Source: Pseudomonadota bacterium
GTDB lineage: Bacteria; Pseudomonadota; Alphaproteobacteria; Caulobacterales; Caulobacteraceae
DNA length: 64,000 nucleotides
Reading direction: 5' to 3'
Assembly: GCA_023432855.1 (NCBI GenBank)
Contig: JAEZEZ010000072.1
Location: 19,906-83,905, forward strand
Below, piece by piece: positions 49,040 through 56,124 of the stretch. Made by a program: the position numbers and the translations under genes. The number at the start of each line of letters is the position of its first letter. Positions within the stretch are counted from its first letter, which is position 1. Below the pieces are notes generated by a model. The model saw only the letters and a program-made list of their open reading frames with translations, was not told the DNA's origin and made no database searches.

Positions 49040-51564
49040 GGCGCGGCCCTGCGCTTGGCCCGGCGACGGGGGGCGCGGCGCTTCGGGGTTTCCCGCGGCT
49101 TGAGGGCGGCAAGCGCGGCGAACGGCGAGTGGACCGGAGGCTTGGCCGCAGGCGCCTCGCCCGCCTTGCGCGGACGCCAGCCGGCCTGCTTGCGCCCGCG
49201 GACAAAGCCCAGGGCCTTGAGGATTTCGGCGGCCTCGGCCCCGCTCCAGCCCAGTTCTTCACGGGCCTCGGCTGTCAGCACCGGCGGTTTCCCCGCCGCC
49301 CGTGCTGCTCGTTGTAGCTCGCCCAGGCGTTCCAGCCGCTCGATGGGCACGGCGAAACCACCGCAGGCGCGCAGCCCGCGCGCGGCGAGCGCCTGGGGCG
49401 AAGGCGGGGGATCCGGAAGCCTCGATGTGGCCCCCGGCCCCGGCGACCATCCGGGCGGCGCCCCCTCAGCAAGGGCCGTCGCGATGGTTCGGCCCCCCGG
49501 CTTGAGCATGGCCGGGGCCCACAGGCTATAGGCGCCGATACGCACGCCCAGCTCACGCAGCGCGCGTCGCTCATTCTGGCTCAGCACACGGAGGTCCGGA
49601 TCGACCTCCCGCCGGTCGAGCACGCCGCCGGCTTCGCGGAGACGCCAGGCGATGCCTCGGGCGAGTCCGCGGAGAGAGCCGTCGCCAAGCGCCTGGTCGA
49701 GGCGCTTCAGCGGTTCCAGCCGACGCCCGGCCTCGGCGGCCACCCAGGCCTCGAGCCTGCGTACGGCCCGTTCCCTGGCGGGTGCGGGACCCAGCTCGCC
49801 CAGCAGCCGGACACGGGGCGTCAGGCTGCGGCCTGGAATGACCCTGCCGGCCGCCTGTCCCCGCCAGGTGATGACGCCATCGGGCAGGATGGCGAAGGCC
49901 CTGTCGGGTTCGGCCGCAAGCCGTCCCAGCCGGCGGGCCACCTCGGGTCCGACAGCACGTTGAGCCGCAGCCCGCAGCGCACGGTCCTCCAGGGCTGAGC
50001 TGGCCTGAGCGGGCTCGAAGCTGACCCCGCTCAGCCGGCCGACATAGTGGCCCTCGACGGTCACCGCCCCATCTTCTCCTACCCCGGCGAGGACCTCGTC
50101 GCGCACCCGTAGCGAACGCATCAGGGCGCTGGTGCGCCGGTCAATGAACCGCTGCATAAGCTTCTCGTGGAGCGTGTCCGAAAGCCTGTCTTCGAGCGCG
50201 CGCGTCTGGGCCTGCCAGTCGGCCGGATCGCGCAGCCAGTCGGGCCGGTTCGCCACATAGGCCAGGGTGCGAACAGCCGCGAGGCGTCCTGCCAGCGCAT
50301 CGATCTCGCCATCGGTCCGATCGAGCGCCCTGAACTGCGGCGCGACCCAGTCGTCCGGGACGCGGCCGCCCGGGCCGGTCAGATAGCCGAATACGTCCCG
50401 CGCCAGCCGCACGTGCTCGTCCAGGCTCGTCTTCCGGAAATCCGGGATCTGGCTGACCTCCCACAGGCGACGCAGGCGTCCGCGGTCGCGCGCGCGGCGC
50501 TGCACCTCATCGTCCTCGGCCAGTCTCCGCAGCGTCGTCTCGTCGAGGGCCTCGGCGGACAGTTTCAGTCCTGGACGGTGCGGCGGCTGCGCCAGGGAGC
50601 GCAGCAGATCCTTCAGGCTGTCGAAATCGAGGTCGCCGTTGCGCCACTCGGCGCCCGCGACGGGCTCGAAGCGATGGTTTTCCACCGCTTCGACGAGGTC
50701 GTCGTCCATCTCGGCGCATTCGCCGGTGACGCCGAACGTTCCATCCCGCACGTGCCGCCCGGCGCGTCCCGCGATCTGGGCGATCTCGTGCGCATAGAGC
50801 CAGCGCGTACGCCGGCCGTCGAACTTGCGCAGGCCCGCGAACGCGACGTGATCGACATCCATGTTCAGGCCCATGCCGATGGCGTCCGTCGCGACCAGGA
50901 AGTCGACCTCGCCGGACTGGTAGAGTTCGACCTGGGCGTTGCGCGTCCGGGGGCTGAGCGACCCCATGACCACCGCCGCCCCGCCCCGCTGGCGGCGGAT
51001 CAGTTCGGCGATGGCGTAGACCTGGTCTGCCGAGAAGGCGACCACCGCGGACCGGCGAGGCAGCCGCGTCAGCTTCTTCGATCCCGCATAGCTCAGCGTG
51101 GAAAACCGTTCGCGCGACACGATCTCGACGTCGGGCAGCATGGCGCGGATGAGCGGCGCCATGGTCTGGCTGCCGAGGAACATGGTCTCGAACCGGCCGC
51201 GCGCATGCAGCAGCCGGTGGGTGAAGACGTGGCCTCGCTCCGGATCGGCGCACAGCTGGATTTCGTCGACCGCGAGGAACTCGACCTCCCGGTTCAGAGG
51301 CATCGCTTCGACGGTGCACACGAAGTAGTGCGGCCGCGGAGGGACGATCTTCTCCTCGCCCGTGATCAGGGCCACGGCGTGGGCGCCGCGCTGGCGAACG
51401 ATGCGATCGTAGATCTCGCGAGCCAGCAGGCGCAGCGGCAAGCCGATCATGCCGGAGGCATGGCCCAGCATCCGCTCGACCGCGAGGTGGGTCTTCCCCG
51501 TATTCGTCGGGCCCAGAACCGCCGTCAGTTTCGATGGCGCGAGCCCTGTTCCGCGGTCGCTCAT
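49036..51564 (-). CDS. Suv3-like superfamily 2 RNA/DNA helicase
   Basis: A large (842-residue) helicase of the Suv3/mitochondrial-degradosome type. Motif I GPTNTGKT near residue 19, motif Ia, motif II DEIQLC, motif III GSQTMAP, motifs IV-VI with VVMGSLSPRTRNAQ and ATDAIGMGLNMDVDHVAF and QIAGRAGRH. The remaining C-terminal half has no well-known domain and ends in a lysine/arginine-rich tail (ETPKRRAPRRRAKRRA) that could bind nucleic acid. The ATG at 51564 is used because upstream sequence has no similarity. Its GTGA overlap with the S4 gene links the two. Confidence 0.88.
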   Translation of the reverse strand: MSDRGTGLAPSKLTAVLGPTNTGKTHLAVERMLGHASGMIGLPLRLLAREIYDRIVRQRGAHAVALITGEEKIVPPRPHYFVCTVEAMPLNREVEFLAVDEIQLCADPERGHVFTHRLLHARGRFETMFLGSQTMAPLIRAMLPDVEIVSRERFSTLSYAGSKKLTRLPRRSAVVAFSADQVYAIAELIRRQRGGAAVVMGSLSPRTRNAQVELYQSGEVDFLVATDAIGMGLNMDVDHVAFAGLRKFDGRRTRWLYAHEIAQIAGRAGRHVRDGTFGVTGECAEMDDDLVEAVENHRFEPVAGAEWRNGDLDFDSLKDLLRSLAQPPHRPGLKLSAEALDETTLRRLAEDDEVQRRARDRGRLRRLWEVSQIPDFRKTSLDEHVRLARDVFGYLTGPGGRVPDDWVAPQFRALDRTDGEIDALAGRLAAVRTLAYVANRPDWLRDPADWQAQTRALEDRLSDTLHEKLMQRFIDRRTSALMRSLRVRDEVLAGVGEDGAVTVEGHYVGRLSGVSFEPAQASSALEDRALRAAAQRAVGPEVARRLGRLAAEPDRAFAILPDGVITWRGQAAGRVIPGRSLTPRVRLLGELGPAPARERAVRRLEAWVAAEAGRRLEPLKRLDQALGDGSLRGLARGIAWRLREAGGVLDRREVDPDLRVLSQNERRALRELGVRIGAYSLWAPAMLKPGGRTIATALAEGAPPGWSPGPGATSRLPDPPPSPQALAARGLRACGGFAVPIERLERLGELQRAARAAGKPPVLTAEAREELGWSGAEAAEILKALGFVRGRKQAGWRPRKAGEAPAAKPPVHSPFAALAALKPRETPKRRAPRRRAKRRAAP

Positions 51565-51672
51565 GCACAGAAGGTGGCGACTCCGCGCCCGCGCCACAAG
51601 CTGAGCATTTTGCGCCGTGTCACAAGGGGTTAACGGCCACGGCGCGTTCGGGCGAACGCTGTCGAAACAGAC

Positions 51673-51713
51673 CATGACCGAATCAGCGACTTCGTCCGAT
51701 TCGGGCTTTGTTC
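51673..51713 (+). repeat. direct repeat copy 1, contains paired GANTC sites
   Basis: A 41-bp sequence that is 95% identical to the copy at 51876-51916 (two mismatches, 203 bp apart), with weaker similarity for about 25 bp beyond. It carries GAATC (51680-51684) and GATTC (51698-51702), CcrM-type methylation sites 18 bp apart that also form a CCGAATC/GATTCGG inverted repeat. It opens a short reading frame (51674-51745, MTESATSSDSGFV..., 23 residues) without a clear ribosome site. Confidence 0.75.
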
Positions 51714-51875
51714 ACCCCAAGATATTGAGCTTCCAGCAGTATTAACCATAGCCGCCTGATGCGGCGAGCACAGGGCGACCGCCCTCTGTCGCGATGATCG
51801 CTTCGCAGGGGCCGACCCCGTCAGGCTTCACTGTTAACGGCGGCGCGGGGAACGGCGGAACAGGCGCGAACGAAT

Positions 51876-51916
51876 CATGACCGAATCAGCGACCTCATCC
51901 GATTCGGGCTTTGTTC
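51876..51916 (+). repeat. direct repeat copy 2, contains paired GANTC sites
   Basis: Second copy of the 41-bp repeat, with GAATC at 51883-51887, GATTC at 51901-51905, and a further GAATC at 51872-51876. Its reading frame runs 51877-52029 (50 residues), shares the first thirteen residues with copy 1, and overlaps the antisense small gene at its 3' end. The two mismatches inside those thirteen codons are both synonymous (ACT/ACC and TCG/TCA). Upstream of both copies stands GTTAACGGC. The role is unknown. Confidence 0.75.
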
Positions 51917-51969
51917 CCTACAAGGTATTGTATCTCAAGCGGTTCGAGCCACAAGACGCGGCCCGGCCT

Positions 51970-52164
51970 TCAACCGGCCTCGCCGCCCTCACCTTCCTGC
52001 GCCAGTTCAGGATGACGCTGGACGAGTGAAGCCCGCTCTTCCGCCAGGGCGTCCCAGTTGGCGGCCATGACCAGCAGCTGATCGCGATGCTCCCCGCTGT
52101 CCATGCGGTTGGCCAGTTGCCGGCATTCCTCGGCGTGCTGGCGATACTCGGAAGCCTTCTTCAT
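51970..52164 (-). CDS. small helical protein, unknown
   Basis: A 64-residue acidic, charged helical protein. It has a repeated-looking pattern EYRQHAEECRQLANRMDSGEHRDQLLVMAANWDALAEER read across two helices, a type common as short conserved proteins in alphaproteobacteria. No ribosome site was confirmed. The ATG at 52164 starts it. It is downstream of the tRNA gene on the same strand, 22 bp away. Confidence 0.7.
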   Translation of the reverse strand: MKKASEYRQHAEECRQLANRMDSGEHRDQLLVMAANWDALAEERASLVQRHPELAQEGEGGEAG

Positions 52165-52185
52165 CGCGTCTCGCCGGCCAGGGGG

Positions 52186-52262
52186 TGGCGTCCCGTAGAG
52201 GACTCGAACCTCTGACCCCCGGTTTAGGAAACCGATGCTCTATCCGGCTGAGCTAACGGGAC
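52186..52262 (-). tRNA. tRNA-Arg (anticodon CCT)
   Basis: On the minus strand the cloverleaf is complete: acceptor stem GTCCCGT paired with ACGGGAC, D-arm with GCTCAGCCGGATAGAGC, anticodon stem-loop TCGGT-TTCCTAA-ACCGG with anticodon CCT, T-arm AGAGGTTCGAGTCCTCT, and an encoded 3' CCA (52186-52188). It reads AGG codons. The repeat at 51.7-51.9 kb does not overlap it, and no attachment site is apparent. Confidence 0.95.
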
Positions 52263-52318
52263 GTGGACTGCGCTTCTAGCACCGCCCCGTCCGCCCTTGG
52301 AAGCCGGTGCGAAAGCCC

Positions 52319-53137
52319 TCAGGCCTGCGCAACCTGCATCAGCCGGTTGAGATCCGCGTAGGCCATGGCCTCCTCGGCGAGCGGTTCGGACGCGCCGTCC
52401 GCAAGGAAGTCCCCGGCCAGCGCGGCCAGTCGGGCGTAGAGTGCTTCCGCCAGATCTCCGCCGGCGCTCAGTCTGCGGACGCCGAGCGATGCCAACCCCT
52501 TGGCATCCGGCAGCCCCGGTCGCGCCATGACATTCAAGGGCAGGCCGCAGCCCTCGACGAGGGCGGATATCTCATCGACGGCAACGACGCCCGGCGCAAA
52601 GAGCCCGCTGGCGCCGGCGTCCCGATACAGTTTTCCCCGGCGCAGAATCTCGTCCACGCGCTCCCCTTCGCCGGCGAGACCGCGGAGGTAGACGTCGGTG
52701 CGCGCGTTGACGAACAGCCTGACGCCCAGGCGGCCGGCGGCCTCCATGCACGCCTCGATCTTGCGACACAGCAGATCAGGCGAGCCTGCGCCGTCCTCGA
52801 TGTTGATCCCAACGGCGCCCGCCTCGACCACGCGCGCCACGGTGCGCCCCACGGCCGACGGCTCGTCCGAGTATCCCCCTTCAACGTCGGCGGTGAGGGG
52901 CACGCCGACGACACGGGCGATGCTTTCGATGGTCTGGACGAGTTGTTCGACCGGCAGGACGTCCCCATCCGGGTATCCGTGTGACCACGCCACGCCACAG
53001 CTGGTGGTCGCGATGGCGCGGGCGCCCAGGCTCTCGATCAGCCGCGCCGACCCGGCGTCCCAGGCGTTGGCGAGCACAAGGATTCCGTCGCGGTGAAGGG
53101 CGTGGAAGGCTTCGGCGGCGTCGCGATTGGCAGGCAT
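52319..53137 (-). CDS. isocitrate lyase/PEP mutase superfamily protein
   Basis: A 272-residue TIM-barrel enzyme of the ICL/PEPM superfamily. It starts with LHRDGILVLANAWDAGSARLIESLGARAIATTSCGVAWSHGYPDGD in pieces, followed by VPLTADVEGGYSD, the catalytic GINIEDG and the ARTDVYL segment. Related proteins include 2,3-dimethylmalate lyase and oxaloacetate-type hydrolases; the substrate is not evident. Its nearest neighbour on the same strand is selO, 54 bp upstream, and the tRNA gene lies beyond its 3' end. Confidence 0.85.
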   Translation of the reverse strand: MPANRDAAEAFHALHRDGILVLANAWDAGSARLIESLGARAIATTSCGVAWSHGYPDGDVLPVEQLVQTIESIARVVGVPLTADVEGGYSDEPSAVGRTVARVVEAGAVGINIEDGAGSPDLLCRKIEACMEAAGRLGVRLFVNARTDVYLRGLAGEGERVDEILRRGKLYRDAGASGLFAPGVVAVDEISALVEGCGLPLNVMARPGLPDAKGLASLGVRRLSAGGDLAEALYARLAALAGDFLADGASEPLAEEAMAYADLNRLMQVAQA

Positions 53138-53191
53138 GTGCGATGGCTCCAGTTGGGTGCGTGGACGTCATTCCGGCCGCGCCGAACGCCG

Positions 53192-54649
53192 TCATCCCGC
53201 TTCTTGCGGCGACCGGCGCCAGGGATCGAGGGCGTAGGCCTCCCGCGCCTGGCCGATGCGGCGCAGCTTGTCGTGAAACGGCTCCCAGTCATCGCGTTCG
53301 GCGATGGCCGCCCAGATGGTCTCCACTTCCGGATAGAGCATCTCCTCGGGTTCGCTGCGTGCGAAGTAAGGATGGACGGCGATGTCTTCACGGCCCGGCG
53401 CGTATCCATCCAGCGTCGCGCGGAAGGCCTCGAAAGCCTCCCCCGCGTAGACCTCTCGCCGGGGCCCGCTCATGGCCCGGGTCTCCGAAGACGGCCCACC
53501 GAACCAGTCAAAGAACAGGGGCTCCCAGCGCAGGGCCTCGCCGCCCTGGCGCAGGAGATCGAGCGCTGCGATCGTAAGCGCCTTGTCCTCATCGACCCCC
53601 CGGGAGGCGACGCCGAGGCGGGCGGCGAAGGCCTCGCTCAGCGCGGCGTTGTAGTGATCGCTGAACGTGTTGAGCGCTTTGATCAGCGGGTCGTGGTCCT
53701 GCACGACCATGCCCAGGCAGGCCGCGAACTGCTGCAGGTTCCAGAACACCGCCTCGGCCTGCCGCCCGAAGGCGTAGAGGCCGCCCTCGTCGAAGTAGGC
53801 CGCCGTGAAACCCGGCTCGTAGTAGGGCGCAAATCGCCACGGGCCGTAGTCGAAGCTCTCGCCGGTGACATTCAGGTTGTCGGTGTTGAGGACGCCGTGG
53901 ACGAAGCCGGCCGCCATCCAGCGCCCCACCAGCCGCGCCCCGCGAGCCACAACGCTCTCCAGCAGGGCGACCGCCCGGCCCTCCTCCGGCCTCTCCGCAA
54001 GCGCGGGATAGTAGGTTTCGACCACGTGACTGATGAGCGTGGAAATCTGGTCGGGCCGGTCGAAGTAGGCGTAGCGCTGGAAGGTCCCGATCCGCACATG
54101 GCTCCACAGGCTTCGCACCATGACGGCGCCGCGTGTCGGGCTCGGCTCGTCGTATCGCTGCAGCGCCTCTCCGGTCTCGACGATGGACAGGGTGCGCCCG
54201 GTGGGCACGCCGAGCGCTTCCAGCATCTCGCTGGCCAGGGCCTCGCGGACCGCGCCCTTGAGCGTGAGGCGGCCGTCTCCCCCACGGGACCACGGGGTCT
54301 GCCCCGATCCCTTGGTGCCAAGGTCGATCAGCCGGCCGGCGCGATCGCGCAGCTGGGCGAAGAGGAAGCCGCGACCGTCGCCGATCTCCGCGTTGTACGA
54401 ACGGAACTGATGGCCATGGTAGCGCATCGCCGCCGGGCGGAAGCCGACCCCCGGCAGCGGTTCGAACGCGCCGAACGCCGCCACCCACTCGTCGTCTGAC
54501 AGCGTTTCGAGACCCAGCTCGGCGGCCGCCCGGTCGTTACGGAAGCGCAACTGCGGCGCAGGAAAGGAAGCCGGCTCGACAGTGTCCGCGAACTCGGGCC
54601 CGAGGTGTGGAAATTGCGCGTCGGGGCGGAGGTTCGGACTGACCGGCAT
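53192..54649 (-). CDS. selO: SelO-family protein adenylyltransferase (YdiU)
   Basis: A pseudokinase-fold enzyme that AMPylates proteins, linked to redox stress. The 485-residue length is standard. Conserved: LGTKGSGQTPWSRGGDGRLTLKGAVREALASEMLEALG split in the N-lobe, RGAVMVR, FVHGVLNTDNLNVTGESFDYGPW (metal-binding asparagines) and PYYEPGFTAAYFDEGGLYAFGRQ. It ends without the selenocysteine or cysteine found near the C-terminus of animal SelO, as far as can be seen. The ATG at 54649 is used. It is divergent from nhaA (78-bp gap). Confidence 0.93.
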   Translation of the reverse strand: MPVSPNLRPDAQFPHLGPEFADTVEPASFPAPQLRFRNDRAAAELGLETLSDDEWVAAFGAFEPLPGVGFRPAAMRYHGHQFRSYNAEIGDGRGFLFAQLRDRAGRLIDLGTKGSGQTPWSRGGDGRLTLKGAVREALASEMLEALGVPTGRTLSIVETGEALQRYDEPSPTRGAVMVRSLWSHVRIGTFQRYAYFDRPDQISTLISHVVETYYPALAERPEEGRAVALLESVVARGARLVGRWMAAGFVHGVLNTDNLNVTGESFDYGPWRFAPYYEPGFTAAYFDEGGLYAFGRQAEAVFWNLQQFAACLGMVVQDHDPLIKALNTFSDHYNAALSEAFAARLGVASRGVDEDKALTIAALDLLRQGGEALRWEPLFFDWFGGPSSETRAMSGPRREVYAGEAFEAFRATLDGYAPGREDIAVHPYFARSEPEEMLYPEVETIWAAIAERDDWEPFHDKLRRIGQAREAYALDPWRRSPQEAG

Positions 54650-54727
54650 GGCAGCTCAGATGGGGCTCGCGCCTGACAAGGCAACAATTCCCCTGACCCG
54701 GCGGACGAGCTTCGCTAGTTAATCGCC

Positions 54728-55936
54728 ATGACGACGCGCACCACCACCCACTTCCTCAGGACCGAAGCCGGCGCCGGATCGCTGCTCGCCGTCGCCGCCA
54801 TCGTCGCCGTGTTGTGGGCGAACTCCCCCTGGTCCCCGATCTACTTCGGCTTCCTCGAGGCCAAGGTTCCGGTGCGGATCGGCGGCTGGGCCGAGACCCA
54901 CAGCGTGCTCGAGTGGATCAAGGAAGGCCTGATGGCGGTCTTCTTCCTGGTCGTGGGCCTGGAGATCAAGCACGAGGTGCTGCGGGGAGAGCTGTCCAAT
55001 CCCCGAAAGCTCGCGCTGCCGGTGATCGCGGCGATCGGCGGCATGGCCGTTCCGGCGCTGATCTATCTCGCAGTGAACGCCGTTCCGGGGGGCGACATGA
55101 GGGGCTGGTCCGCACCCGTCGCGACCGACATCGCCTTTGCGCTGGCGGCGCTGGCCGCCGTCGGCCGGGGACTGCCTCCGTCCCTGCGCATCTTCCTGCT
55201 GACCCTGGCCATCGTCGACGATCTGGGCGCCGTGCTGATCATCGCCTTCGCCTACAGCGGCGCCCCGGACTGGACCGCGCTCGGCGGGGCCGCCGCGGTG
55301 CTGGTCGCGATGGCCCTCCTCGGCCGCTGGCGGCGCCCCAACATGGTGCTGTGGACCGCCGGATTTCTTCTGGTCTGGGCTCTCTTCCTGCGTTCGGGGG
55401 TCAGCACCTCGATGGCCGGCGTGCTCAGCGCCATGACGGTCCCGGTGCAGAGCCGCACCGAGGGCAGGCCGGGTCCTCTGAAGGAGTCGATGGAGGCCCT
55501 GCACCCTTACGTCGCCTTCCTGATCCTGCCGCTTTTCGCCTTCGCCGCCGCCGGTCTCGATGTTCGCGGCGGCGGCGCCAGCCCGCTCAGTCCGCCTGCG
55601 CTGGGTGTCATCCTGGGTCTCGTCGCAGGCAAGGGGCTGGGGGTCTTCGGCGCGGCCTGGCTTGCGGTGCGCACGGGGCTCGCCCACCGGCCCACGGGCG
55701 CCGAGTGGCGGGAGCTTTTCGGAGTCTCCCTGCTTTGCGGCGTGGGCTTCACCATGAGCCTGTTCCTCGCCGCGCTCGCCTTCCCCTACGGCGAAGCCTC
55801 GCTCGAGTCCGTGAAGCTTGGGGTGCTGAGCGGTTCGGTGCTGGCGGTTCTGTGCGGCTGGGCCGTCCTCATCCCGTCGGCGCGGCGCCGGCGCAACAGT
55901 AGAGCCCAAGCGGAGGACGATCCTTCCGCAGCGTAA
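54728..55936 (+). CDS. nhaA: Na+/H+ antiporter NhaA
   Basis: Electrogenic sodium/proton antiporter of the inner membrane, active at high pH. The 402-residue protein has about twelve helices. Conserved are HEVLRGELSNPRKLALPVIAAIGGMAVPALIY, VATDIAFALAALAAVG, the paired aspartates in AIVDDLGAVLIIA (the ion-binding pair), and the GVGFTMSLFLAALAF end. The ATG at 54728 is correct. A short poorly conserved tail follows the last helix. Confidence 0.95.
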   Translation: MTTRTTTHFLRTEAGAGSLLAVAAIVAVLWANSPWSPIYFGFLEAKVPVRIGGWAETHSVLEWIKEGLMAVFFLVVGLEIKHEVLRGELSNPRKLALPVIAAIGGMAVPALIYLAVNAVPGGDMRGWSAPVATDIAFALAALAAVGRGLPPSLRIFLLTLAIVDDLGAVLIIAFAYSGAPDWTALGGAAAVLVAMALLGRWRRPNMVLWTAGFLLVWALFLRSGVSTSMAGVLSAMTVPVQSRTEGRPGPLKESMEALHPYVAFLILPLFAFAAAGLDVRGGGASPLSPPALGVILGLVAGKGLGVFGAAWLAVRTGLAHRPTGAEWRELFGVSLLCGVGFTMSLFLAALAFPYGEASLESVKLGVLSGSVLAVLCGWAVLIPSARRRRNSRAQAEDDPSAA

Positions 55937-55994
55937 AGCTTCACGGCTGTTTCCCTTTTACCACACAAGGCTTCGCGCGATTTCTGCAAAGCCC

Positions 55995-56010
55995 CGCCAC
56001 ACTTGTGGCG
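55995..56010. promoter_or_regulatory. 16-bp palindrome upstream of the TonB-dependent receptor
   Basis: CGCCACA (55995-56001) and TGTGGCG (56004-56010) flank a 2-base centre, giving a perfect inverted repeat about 115 bp before the receptor start. It may be an operator. The remaining 55937-56124 region has two GANTC sites and no clear -35/-10. Confidence 0.35.
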
Positions 56011-56124
56011 AAACCGTGGTCGGGTTACTCTAATCGGGTCGGAATCCGCGGTCTCAGGGAGTGGATTCACGACAGAAGTCCAAACGCGTCCGCGCGAACG
56101 GCCGCAGCAACGTCGGGGTAGGAA

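Noticed and set aside
51674..51745. Calling the first repeat's short frame a coding gene
   Set aside because: No ribosome site and only two informative mismatches; reported as a repeat and a finding instead of a CDS.
52186..52262. An integration site at the tRNA-Arg
   Set aside because: No duplicated tRNA 3' end, integrase or composition change is present nearby; the 41-bp repeat does not overlap it, and XerD at 28 kb is the chromosomal recombinase.
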